From positions 62,001 to 126,000 of the forward strand of contig DJXN01000015.1 of assembly GCA_002449765.1 (NCBI GenBank): a stretch of 64,000 nucleotides of DNA, in the 5' to 3' direction. Positions 1-9,600 of this stretch are shown here, piece by piece. Every line of letters starts with the position of its first letter. Position 1 is the stretch's first letter. The DNA comes from Fibrobacter sp. UBA7003. GTDB lineage: Bacteria; Fibrobacterota; Fibrobacteria; Fibrobacterales; Fibrobacteraceae. A program made the translations under genes and the position numbers. Below the pieces are notes generated by a model. The model was not told the DNA's origin, did no database searches, and saw only the letters and a program-made list of their open reading frames with translations.

Positions 1-1
1 A

Positions 2-1717
2 AACGATCTCGTTCTCGGCTCTGCAAAGGTGATTGGCCCCTTTGAAATGGGGACGCAGGTTAAGCTCCGCGAAATCACCAGTTCCAAGGAAGCCGCCTTC
101 GCGACGACGGATTCCGCAACCGTGGGTTCCGTCTCGAACAGGAAGGGCGACTTCATGGTTCCCCGCGTGACGGCCTATTCCGACTTCGCCTTGATATCGG
201 TGAAGGGCCTTTACATGGACGTGGTCTCGGGCGAGGTCTCGGAGGATTCCCTGGAACTGGAAGCCGTGGTGGACCTCTCGTCGGGCGAAACTCCCGCGGT
301 CGATGTGGTTTCCCACGTGCTGGCGGGCCGTGTGCGCGCCCTGGTGAACGGCGGTGCTAGCGTATATGCCGCCATGAAGCAGGCCAAGAGGGAACTCTTT
401 ACCGCTTTCGGTTTCAATTCCGATAGCGACGAGGAAGAAGTCAAGCTTGCGGTTGCGCTCCTCCTGCGCGCCAACCTGGACGAGGGCGAGTTTGCCGAAG
501 CCGTTGCGAACTTCGCCGAGGGCTTTGCCGAGACCGGTTCTTGGGGCGACGAGGAATTCCACACGGTCCTGGCCGATTTCGCCTTCAATATCGAGAACCT
601 CAAGATCAAGGACGAGGAAACGGGCGAGATCCTCTTGAAGGAATCCGACTACCGCAAGAACCTCGAAAAGTTCGGTAACGAGGCCGCCCCCGCCTTCGAA
701 GGCTACTTCACGAAATTCTGGGTGGATGCCTACGGCCTTGGCGGTTGCGCCGGGGCCCGTCAGGACGCCGTGGTACAGAACCGCAACGAGCTGAGCGACA
801 GTGCGAGCGCCTTCTTCACCTGCGACAACCAGGCCTGGCGCATGTCGACCGATTTCGAACGCGATACCGTGAATCTCGGGAATGCGAACGACGGCGTGCT
901 CAGCGCGGGCAACGTGGATTCCGAGAAGATGTATGTCTACGATACGACTGGCTTTGGAACCGGGACGACCATCCGCTGGAAGGAACCTGATTCCATCGTG
1001 CTCGTAATCGGCAAGGCCTGCACGGACTACGAAGATGTCGTGAACACGGTCGAAAAGACCGAAGATGAAGACGAAAACGACACCTATTACGGATGCCAGA
1101 ACCGCGCATGGACTCCGACATCCCTGACCACCTACGAAATCGGCTACATGTGCAACGCGTCCGCCAAGAACGTCGTCGAAAAGTACAAGCACGAGAAAAA
1201 CGACTCCTACGCCCGTTGCCAGGAAAACAAGATGACCGTGGGCAGCGTGGAAACGGTGAGCTATGTCTGGATTCCGACGGACGAGGCGAACTACGACCTG
1301 CGCGACGAGAAGTGTGTCGTGTATGACGTGTTCAAGAGCGGTTCCAAGTATTACTACTGCGAAGATTCCGTGAAGGTGAACTTCAAGGAAGCTACCGAAG
1401 ACGACCAGGAACTCGGCGTGTGCCGCAAGGCGATTGTCGATTCGATCGGGACTTACAAGAGCGAGGGCACGAGCGTCTACAGGTCCTGTGGCGAAAATGC
1501 CTACGTCGCCGGGAAGTACGAATGGTCCGTGACCGACAAGGTGACCTACGATATCGGCAAGGTGTGTAACGCCAAGACGATCGGTACGACGGGAAATGCC
1601 GGCGGGGATTCCTACACCTGCGGATGCAGCATGTATGATTCTGGCGCTATGGGCATGGTAGTGAAGACGACATTGGACGATTGCGGTGCCTATCCGCTTG
1701 CATGGCAGAAGAACTAA
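2..1717 (+). CDS. Cys-repeat surface protein, 5' end outside window
   Basis: The frame is open from base 2, and the first residues (SAKVIGPFEMGTQVKLREI) line up with an internal segment of the two lipoproteins downstream (GFAQKGPFASGTAVTVYGL). The true start and any signal peptide therefore lie upstream of the window, and the GTG/ATG codons near base 29 are internal. The order is the GPF-x-GT segment, a helical middle of about 200 residues shared with the paralogs, then about six degenerate repeats of 35-50 residues, each with a Cys at the start and a second Cys just before an aromatic or Trp-containing stretch. Unlike its paralogs it stops without a C-terminal FISUMP domain. It is probably an exported, surface-exposed protein of unknown ligand. 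The barrel gene 15 nt downstream is likely co-transcribed. Confidence 0.75.
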   Translation, partial: NDLVLGSAKVIGPFEMGTQVKLREITSSKEAAFATTDSATVGSVSNRKGDFMVPRVTAYSDFALISVKGLYMDVVSGEVSEDSLELEAVVDLSSGETPAVDVVSHVLAGRVRALVNGGASVYAAMKQAKRELFTAFGFNSDSDEEEVKLAVALLLRANLDEGEFAEAVANFAEGFAETGSWGDEEFHTVLADFAFNIENLKIKDEETGEILLKESDYRKNLEKFGNEAAPAFEGYFTKFWVDAYGLGGCAGARQDAVVQNRNELSDSASAFFTCDNQAWRMSTDFERDTVNLGNANDGVLSAGNVDSEKMYVYDTTGFGTGTTIRWKEPDSIVLVIGKACTDYEDVVNTVEKTEDEDENDTYYGCQNRAWTPTSLTTYEIGYMCNASAKNVVEKYKHEKNDSYARCQENKMTVGSVETVSYVWIPTDEANYDLRDEKCVVYDVFKSGSKYYYCEDSVKVNFKEATEDDQELGVCRKAIVDSIGTYKSEGTSVYRSCGENAYVAGKYEWSVTDKVTYDIGKVCNAKTIGTTGNAGGDSYTCGCSMYDSGAMGMVVKTTLDDCGAYPLAWQKN

Positions 1718-1732
1718 AGGAGAGTTTGTATC

Positions 1733-3040
1733 ATGAATATCAAGAAAATAGTTGCGATTACGTTTGCGTCTACCGCTTTTGCTCTTGCTCAACAGCCTGC
1801 CGCCCCGGCTCCCGCGGCCCAGCCGGCCGCCCCGGCTCCCGTGGCCCAGCCGGCCGCTGAGCCTGCACCCGCTCCTGTGGCGGAAGCTGCACCCGCGCCC
1901 GAGGCTGCTCCCGTTCAGCAGACGGCCCCTGTTCCCGAGGCTGCCGCAGAACAGCCCGCTCCGGCGGAATCCGCTCCCGCAAAGGAACCTTCCGCATTCG
2001 ACGTGCTGCATGGCAGCGCCTACAATTCGGTCGGCAACGTCGCCGCTGCCGATAATGTCGACGGCCTGCTCGGAAGCCCGGACAAGTTCTACGGCAAGAA
2101 GTTCTTCTACATCGAACCTGCTGCAGAACGTGGCGTTGTTTCGCTTGGCTCTTTCTTCGCCGCGATGGATATCTCGGGCGACCTGGGCCGCGCGACCGCC
2201 GGTTATGCTACCGAAGGCTTCGGTATCGCGCTCCGTCTCGGCCTCGGGCAGTTCGCCATCGATGGCGACAACGGCAAGAAGAGCGGCTCCTATTCCGGGG
2301 ACGACTGGGGCCTGACCGCCTCGAAGGTCTTTGGCGGCTATGTCGCGTCCGTCAACGCAGACTGGGTCACGACCCGCGAAGAGGACAACGCGGAACCCAA
2401 GGTGGGCAAGTCCAGCGAAGAGGCCTACCGCGACCTGAACGTGACGCTGGGCATTTCGAATACTCCTTCCGCCGTCAAGCATTTCTGGTCGGCTGGAGTC
2501 GGCTTCACCCGTCACGAAAACGAACTCAAGGTCGGCGGCAGCGTGATTAACGACGACGTGGATTCCCACATCGCGATTTCCCCGTTCTTCAACTACGGCA
2601 TCGCGGCTTTCCAGAATGAGCGCGCAAGGCTCCTCCTCGGAGTCAATGCGTCCGTGCCGCTTTCCATATACGACGAACAGGATGTTGTCGATACGGTGTC
2701 GGGAGACACTGTGACGACGTCGCTGTTCAATGCGGGAGTTTCGCTCAGCCCGAACGTCCTGGGCGAGGTGCTCCTAGGCAGCCACGTGATGCTTTTCGGC
2801 GAAGCCTCCTATAATTGGCGCGTGTTCGACTTTACGTCGGGAACGGACGCCACGGACGACGAATACACCGCCATGGAAAGCGTGTCTGACCAGGTGACTG
2901 CGACTGTCGGGTTCCGCTACCAGTACGGGAACTGGATCGCCTGTGAGTTCGCCTTCGGCGACACCTTCTTTACCGACACGAAGTCCATCTTCAACGGGGA
3001 AGGCGTCTTCGTTAGCTTTGGTGGATTCATCTACTTCTAG
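1733..3040 (+). CDS. Outer-membrane beta-barrel-like protein with Pro/Ala-rich N-terminus
   Basis: 435 residues. Residues 1-19 form a signal peptide (Lys-rich start, hydrophobic core, Ala-Leu-Ala-Gln end). Residues 20 to about 88 are a low-complexity Ala/Pro/Glu segment resembling periplasmic spacers that cross or bind peptidoglycan. The rest alternates short amphipathic stretches rich in Gly, aromatic residues and Asn/Asp, and ends in a hydrophobic-aromatic strand terminating in Phe (GGFIYF), as expected for an outer-membrane barrel closing strand. AGGAGAG-like bases 8-14 nt before the ATG give a good ribosome site. It follows the Cys-repeat protein by 15 nt, so the two may form a surface unit. 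No specific family was recognised; porin or anchor is an inference. Confidence 0.7.
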   Translation: MNIKKIVAITFASTAFALAQQPAAPAPAAQPAAPAPVAQPAAEPAPAPVAEAAPAPEAAPVQQTAPVPEAAAEQPAPAESAPAKEPSAFDVLHGSAYNSVGNVAAADNVDGLLGSPDKFYGKKFFYIEPAAERGVVSLGSFFAAMDISGDLGRATAGYATEGFGIALRLGLGQFAIDGDNGKKSGSYSGDDWGLTASKVFGGYVASVNADWVTTREEDNAEPKVGKSSEEAYRDLNVTLGISNTPSAVKHFWSAGVGFTRHENELKVGGSVINDDVDSHIAISPFFNYGIAAFQNERARLLLGVNASVPLSIYDEQDVVDTVSGDTVTTSLFNAGVSLSPNVLGEVLLGSHVMLFGEASYNWRVFDFTSGTDATDDEYTAMESVSDQVTATVGFRYQYGNWIACEFAFGDTFFTDTKSIFNGEGVFVSFGGFIYF

Positions 3041-3083
3041 TCCCTAATCGAAAAGGTTTGTCTTCAATCCTCCCGGAGGAATT

Positions 3084-6000
3084 ATGAAATTGTCCAAGAA
3101 ACTCGGTCTTGCCGCTAGCCTGGCTGGCGCGCTCATCCTTGCCGCCTGTGGCGACGACGGCAGTTCCGGTAAACCCGCCCCGGAAAAGGACGGCACGGCT
3201 TCCGTCCCGACCTACGACGACCTCGCACACTGCACCAAGAGCCACTACGGCGAAATCGTGTTCGTGGAAGAGGAAAGCGCCTACTTCGAATGCACCAGCG
3301 AGGACTGGGCCGAGGTGGACGAGTCGAAACTCGACAGCCTGCTCGCTGCGGCAAGCTCCAGCAGCGAGGCCGACGAAGACAAGCCTAAATCTTCCAGCAG
3401 CCTGAAGGCCGACAGCACCGAGACCGCCGACGTGGAGAAGGTGGAGGTCGACTCCATCACGGTGAAGGGCTTCGCGCAGAAGGGCCCGTTCGCGAGCGGC
3501 ACCGCGGTGACCGTCTACGGGCTCGACAGCCTCCTCGAGAAGACGAAGACCAAGTTCACGGGCAAGGTCTCTGGCGACTCCGGCGCGTTCAAGGTAGAGA
3601 AGATCGTTCTCCCGAGCCAGTACGCGCTCGTGGAAGTCTCCGGCTACTACCAGAACGAGGTGACGGGCAAGAAGACGAGCGGCTCGAAGACGACGCTCTC
3701 TGCCCTCGTGGACCTGAGCGAAGGCAAGACCGTGAAGGCGAACGTGAACCTGTTCACGGACCTCGAGTACGCCCGCGCGAAGCACCTCGTGCTCAAGGAA
3801 AAGTTCAACGTCCCCGCGGCGAAGAAGCGCGCGACGAAGGAACTCCTCGCTATTTTCGGCGGCAAGGGCGACGACGACCTGACCGCGACCGCGCTCAGCC
3901 TCTCCGACACGACTTCTGCAGGCAAGGCCCTGCTTTTCGCCTCCATCCTGCTTCAGGGCGAACTTTCGGCAAGCAAGTTCGGCATCCTCCTCGGCGGAAT
4001 CGAGGAGTTCTTCGGTTCGACCGGCGGTCTCGACAGCGCGGAAGCGACCGCCGCCTTCGCCGACTGGGCCTCGAAAGTCGACAGCACCGACAACTTCGCC
4101 GCCATCCGCGAGAACATCAAGAAAATGAACCTTGCGGCAATTGTTCCCGACTTCGAATCGGCGCTCTATGCGTTCTGGACAAATGAATACGGTCTCGGAG
4201 CATGCACCGACAGCCTGGAATCCACCATCGAGAAGAACAGCAACAAGAAGAGCGAAAACTACGGCGCGGGCTACGCCTGCACGGCGAAACGCTGGCACAA
4301 GGCGACCGCCCTCGACACGGAACTCGGCCTCTGCACCGGCAAGATGGAAGGCCAGTTCAAGGAATACAAGGGCGGGAAGACTGCCGAATACTACGTGTGC
4401 AAGGCCGGCTCCTGGAACAAGATCACCGAGACCCAGTTCGAACTCAAGGAATGCACCGAAGACCGCGACAACGAGTATGTGATGACCAAGGACAGCAGCT
4501 ATTTCGTCTGTTCGGACAAACAGTGGATTGAACTGGACGCCGTCACCTACGAACTCAAGCTTTGCACCGAAGACCGCAACATGGAGCTTGGCAAGACCGG
4601 GAAATCCGGCAGCTACGTATGCGAATGGGACGGCAAAAACGGCAACTGGCGCAAGGCAAGTGACGCGGACGTCGAACTGGGTGTTTGCGGAACCGAGTCC
4701 GTGACTGCCGGTAAAATTTACAAGACCAAAGGCGGAGACTATTACTTGTGCGCATCGGGTGAGTGGAAAAAATCGGACCAGCTGTCTTACGAACTCCAGG
4801 ATGCCGGCGAGTGCTCCGCCGAAAAGAACCTGACGACTTTCGAAACGGAAAATATCGGGCTCTATGTATGCGACAACAAGGAATGGCGCAAGGCTACCTC
4901 GTTAGAAGCAGACCTCGGAGTGTGTGGCGCTACTGAATATCCTAAGGGATCTTTCAAACAGAAGGGCGGAAAATACTACGTCTGCAAGAATGAATGGAAA
5001 GAAACGGATGCAGTTTCCTTTGAACTTGAGGCGGAATGCACCCAGGACAGTGTTTTCAAGAAGTCGGATGCGGGCAAGTATTATGTTTGCATGGATGGAG
5101 AGTGGCAGACCACCAATGAATTGACTTATACTCTAGGTTATTGTACGACTTCTAATGCGGGCTACATGAAAGCGGCCATGGATAAGTACTGGTACTGCAA
5201 AGATTTGAATTGGGAAGAGATTGACAGGGGAACCTATTCAACAGGGAGGTTCTGTAATAAGGACATTGATTCCACTCTGGTGGAAGGATTTGCCTGTGTC
5301 CATACGGGCTCGGGCAGCAGTGCTGTTTATAGCTGGAGGGAAGAGACTGCGGGAGAAATGGCGAACAACGCCTTCTGTAGGCCAGGATTGAATGATAATG
5401 TGGTCCATGAAGGCTATGTGTGTGAATTGAATGGCTCCGTTTATGCTTGGCGAACTGCCACGACGGCCGAGAATATTACCGGAAAAGTTTGCATTTACGA
5501 GAATAAGGGCGTGGATGGTAACTATGCCTGTGATAAAAGCAATGGTTCGTACGCCTGGAGGAATGCAACGACTTTTGAAAAGGCTGTCGGTTTTTTGTGT
5601 GAATCACGTAAGTCGGGAATCTACGGCAACTATGCATGTGATTATGACGGCTCAAAATACCAGTGGAGAAATACTACCGCGGCAGAAATTGCGACGGGGA
5701 GTTTTTGCGTAGAAAATTTTAATACAAGAATAGTAAATGGCTATGTTTGTCAATACGGTAATACGAATTGGAGAACTGCTGATCCAGTTGAGTTGGAAAC
5801 GGGCAAAGTCTGTGGAAAACTTAGCAGAAACGATAATGGTGCTGTTACGGAAACTAATAATATCCTGTATTCAGGGAAATATGTTTGTTCTGCACACACT
5901 AGTACTAGTAGCTGTCTGTCAAATAAAATAAATGGTTATTGCTGGCGTAATGCAATGGCTATGGAGAAAACGTTGAATACACCTTGCGAAACTAGGAAAA

Positions 6001-6599
6001 ATTATGAGCGATTCGGCAAGTATAGCGGCGACATGTACCGCTGTGTAGATACCACGGCTCATACGTGGTCAAAACATGGTTATGCGACTATGACCGATAC
6101 CCGTGATAACAACACGTATCGCATAGTGGATGTCAATGATGATACGGTGATGGTTGATAACCTGCGTTACCGCCATGATAATGATTCCAGCTCGAACTGG
6201 ACGTGTTACCAGAATAAGATTGCAAATTGTAACAATTATGGAGTCCTATATACTTGGACTGCGGCGGCAGGACAGCCACAGGTATATCTCGATAGTTATC
6301 TAGATTTGAGCAATGTCGTTAATCAGGGGGCCTGCCCCGCTGGGTGGCATGAACCGACATCTAGCGAAGACGACTGGGTGTTCAAAGAAATGAATGAAAA
6401 AGGATTGCTTCCTGAAGACGTTTTCGGTCGCTATGTAGGAAACAAGTATGAAGAAGCCCCCTGTTGGTGGTCTGCCACAAATAATATTACCGATGCGGCT
6501 TGCTTTATGAATGCGGACTTGACGAATACCAATGGTAAGTATGATAAGATCAGCAAAAGGTCGTACGCATACCTCCGCTGCATCAAGAACAGACAGTAA
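3084..6599 (+). CDS. Giant Cys-repeat lipoprotein with C-terminal FISUMP domain (paralog A)
   Basis: 1171 residues. The N-terminus is a lipoprotein signal (MKLSKKLGLAASLAGA, then LAAC with Cys22), so a lipid-anchored envelope protein is expected. After a Ser-rich linker comes a conserved segment around ITVKGFAQKGPFASGT (about 125-300) and a helical region to about 370. Then come about 16 imperfect repeats of 35-50 residues with the pattern Cys...Tyr-x-Cys...Trp...Glu-Leu-Gly (about 375-1000). The last 160 residues have FISUMP hallmarks (VMVDNLRY, GVLYTWTAA, CPAGWHEP, CWWSAT, YLRCIK). The GGAGGAAT just before the ATG is a strong ribosome site. The first 1.3 kb is nearly identical to the next gene. 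The function of FISUMP proteins is unknown; adhesion or carbohydrate contact is inferred. Confidence 0.85.
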   Translation: MKLSKKLGLAASLAGALILAACGDDGSSGKPAPEKDGTASVPTYDDLAHCTKSHYGEIVFVEEESAYFECTSEDWAEVDESKLDSLLAAASSSSEADEDKPKSSSSLKADSTETADVEKVEVDSITVKGFAQKGPFASGTAVTVYGLDSLLEKTKTKFTGKVSGDSGAFKVEKIVLPSQYALVEVSGYYQNEVTGKKTSGSKTTLSALVDLSEGKTVKANVNLFTDLEYARAKHLVLKEKFNVPAAKKRATKELLAIFGGKGDDDLTATALSLSDTTSAGKALLFASILLQGELSASKFGILLGGIEEFFGSTGGLDSAEATAAFADWASKVDSTDNFAAIRENIKKMNLAAIVPDFESALYAFWTNEYGLGACTDSLESTIEKNSNKKSENYGAGYACTAKRWHKATALDTELGLCTGKMEGQFKEYKGGKTAEYYVCKAGSWNKITETQFELKECTEDRDNEYVMTKDSSYFVCSDKQWIELDAVTYELKLCTEDRNMELGKTGKSGSYVCEWDGKNGNWRKASDADVELGVCGTESVTAGKIYKTKGGDYYLCASGEWKKSDQLSYELQDAGECSAEKNLTTFETENIGLYVCDNKEWRKATSLEADLGVCGATEYPKGSFKQKGGKYYVCKNEWKETDAVSFELEAECTQDSVFKKSDAGKYYVCMDGEWQTTNELTYTLGYCTTSNAGYMKAAMDKYWYCKDLNWEEIDRGTYSTGRFCNKDIDSTLVEGFACVHTGSGSSAVYSWREETAGEMANNAFCRPGLNDNVVHEGYVCELNGSVYAWRTATTAENITGKVCIYENKGVDGNYACDKSNGSYAWRNATTFEKAVGFLCESRKSGIYGNYACDYDGSKYQWRNTTAAEIATGSFCVENFNTRIVNGYVCQYGNTNWRTADPVELETGKVCGKLSRNDNGAVTETNNILYSGKYVCSAHTSTSSCLSNKINGYCWRNAMAMEKTLNTPCETRKNYERFGKYSGDMYRCVDTTAHTWSKHGYATMTDTRDNNTYRIVDVNDDTVMVDNLRYRHDNDSSSNWTCYQNKIANCNNYGVLYTWTAAAGQPQVYLDSYLDLSNVVNQGACPAGWHEPTSSEDDWVFKEMNEKGLLPEDVFGRYVGNKYEEAPCWWSATNNITDAACFMNADLTNTNGKYDKISKRSYAYLRCIKNRQ
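3150..4476 (+). repeat. Direct repeat copy 1 (5' part of FISUMP paralog A)
   Basis: This stretch matches 6716-8042 at a constant offset of 3566 bases with only scattered substitutions and no length change that I could find by landmark comparison. It covers the post-signal linker, the GPFASGT segment, the helical region and the first two Cys repeats. Such long identity next to fast-diverging 3' halves points to recent duplication or ongoing gene conversion. Confidence 0.85.
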
Positions 6600-6637
6600 A
6601 AATCACCCTAAAACATTCTTTCCCGATGGAGTCCGGT

Positions 6638-9600
6638 ATGGATTTGCTAAAAAAAACAGGCGTCGTGGCAGGTGTGCTGCTCGCGGCTCTTACCACCTTC
6701 GCTCTGACCGCCTGCGGCGACGACGGCAGTTCCGGCAAGCCCGCCTCGGAAAAGGACGGCACGGCTTCCGTCCCGACCTACGACGACCTCGCACACTGCA
6801 CCAAGAGCCACTACGGCGAAATCGTGTTCGTGGAAGATGAAAGCGCCTACTTCGAATGCACCAGCGAGGACTGGGCCGAGGTGGACGAGTCTAAGCTCGA
6901 CAGCCTGCTCGCTGCGGCAAGTTCCAGCAGCGAGGCCGACAAAGACAAGCCTAAATCTTCCAGCAGCCTGAAGGCCGACAGCACCGAGACCGCCGACGTG
7001 GAGAAGGTGGAGGTCGACTCCATCACGGTGAAGGGCTTCGCGCAGAAGGGCCCGTTCGCGAGCGGCACCGCGGTGACCGTCTACGGGCTCGACAGCCTCC
7101 TCGAGAAGACGAAGACCAAGTTCACGGGCAAGGTCTCGGGCGACTCCGGCGCCTACAGCGTTTCGAAAATCGTTCTCCCGAGCCAGTACGCGCTCGTGGA
7201 AGTCTCCGGCTACTACCAGAACGAGGTGACGGGCAAGAAGACTAGCGGCTCGAAGACGACGCTCTCTGCCCTTGTGGACCTGAGCGAAGGCAAGACCGTG
7301 AAGGCGAACGTGAACCTGTTCACGGACCTCGAGTACGCCCGCGCGAAGCACCTCGTGCTCAAGGAAAAGTTCAACGTCCCCGCGGCGAAGAAGCGCGCGA
7401 CGAAGGAACTCCTCGCTATTTTCAGCGGCAAGGGCGACGACGACCTGACCGCGACCACGCTCAGCCTCTCCGACACGACTTCTGCAGGCAAGGCCCTGCT
7501 TTTCGCCTCCATCCTTTTGCAGGGCGACCTTTCGGCCAGCAAGTTCGGCATCCTCCTCGGCGGAATCGAGGAGTTCTTCGGTTCGACCGGCGGCCTCGAC
7601 AGCGCGGAAGCGACCGCCGCCTTCGCCGACTGGGCCTCGAAAGTCGACAGCACCGACAACTTCGCCGCAATCCGCGAGAACGTGAAGGCGATGAAGCTCG
7701 TGGCGGCCGTCCCCGACTTTGAATCGGCGCTCTATGCGTTCTGGACAAATGAATACGGCCTCGGCGCATGCACCGACAGCCTGGAATCCACCATCGAGAA
7801 GAACAGCAACAAGAAGAGCGAAAACTACGGCGCGGGCTACGCCTGCACGGCGAAACGCTGGCACAAGGCGACCGCCCTCGACACGGAACTCGGCCTCTGC
7901 ACCGGCAAGATGGAAGGCCAGTTCAAGGAATACAAGGGCGGGAAGACTGCCGAATACTACGTGTGCAAGGCCGGCTCGTGGAACAAGATCACCGAGACCC
8001 AGTTCGAACTCAAGGAATGCACCGAAGACCGCGACAACGAGTACGTGGCTACCAAGTCCAAAGAATACTTTGTCTGTACCGGCAAGCAGTGGCTTGAAAT
8101 CGATTCCGTTGCCTACGAACTCAAACTCTGCACCGAAAAGCGGAACATGGAAGTGGCCTCTACCAAGAAAGCGGGGACTTACGTCTGCCATTTCAATGGC
8201 AAGGACGGCTCCTGGGATAAGCTGAGTGAACTCGAAGAGGAAATTGGCGTATGCGGCAGCGAGGATGTCGCGGATAGCACCCTGAAGAAAACAGAATCTG
8301 GCTCTTATTACATGTGTTCCGGAAACACATGGGTGGAAACGGACGGTGTTACTTTCGGACTGGGCATCGTATGTACCGAAGGTCGCGAGGGTGAACGCAA
8401 AAAACTCGATAATGAGCACTTTTATGCTTGCGAAAGCGGTTCCTGGACCGAAATCACGGGAGAGGTGTTCGAACTTGGGTTCTGCACGGCCGGCAGGGAT
8501 GGCGAGATGCAAATGACACCGGATAGTGCCTATTGGTATTGTTCCGGCGGCAAGTGGAACGCCATATCGGAGGCCGAGTTCGTGACAAAGAAATTCTGCA
8601 ACAAGGATATCGACTCAACATTCGTGAACGGTTATGCCTGTGTACATACCAACTCTGAGGCTGGAGCCGTTTATAACTGGCGAAAACAGTCTGCGGCAGA
8701 GAAGGCGAATAACGCATTCTGCACCAGGAGGAATATGGACAGCACCCGTGTACAGAATGGCTATACATGCCTTATCAAGGACCAAACGTTGAAATGGCGT
8801 ACGGCTTCCGAGGAAGAACTTGCGACAGGGATGCCTTGCAATACTAAAGTTGCACAAAGCGTGGGAGACAACGTTGTGAACGGCTATGTTTGTGGGTATG
8901 ATAGTAATGGTACTAGCAATTCTTATTCGAATTGTCACTGGCGAGTTGCTACGGCGTACGAAATTGCTGCAGGCAAGGTTTGTTCCTATAAGATGAAAGA
9001 CTCCGTGTTTGGGGAATGGACTTGCTTGTATCTTTCATCAACGGGATATTTCTGGCGCCCAGCCAGCGCTGGAGAAATTGCGACAGGGAAGGTGTGTTCT
9101 GGAGAGAAAACGGAAATTTTGAACGGATATGTATGTGAATATTATCAATCCCCAGATTCGTTAGGGTGGCGCCCGGCAAATTTTGTAGAGAAAGAAACTG
9201 GGGTTGTGTGTGGATCTAGAGCCCTTACAAATGGGGGATTTCCTCATGCGGAGGGGGATGCAATCCTGGTAAATGATGAGGTGTATGCCCAAAAGTATGT
9301 CTGTTCCAAGCAGAACTGCATTACTGATGAAATTAATGGTTTTTGTTGGCGCAATGCGACTACCGCAGAAAAAACTACAGGGAGCGTGTGTAACTGGGAG
9401 TTGAGGTACAAAATGGATTCGACCTATACGTATGTCTGCGAGTATTCTTCGGGCAGCTATGCGTGGCGTACGGCAACGGCAAAAGAAAAAGAATTAAAAA
9501 AAGCCTGCAATAGGCCCAATTACAAGCTTTTTTCCCTAAAAAAAATGAGCCTCTTTACTAGTAGGTATCGTTGTAACGATACGCTTAGCCATACATGGTC

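Noticed and set aside
6647..8512. 621-codon - strand open frame inside the FISUMP giant, with a similar 423-codon frame at 3027-4298
   Set aside because: The two resemble each other only because the + strand genes are duplicated there. No signal or domain is present.
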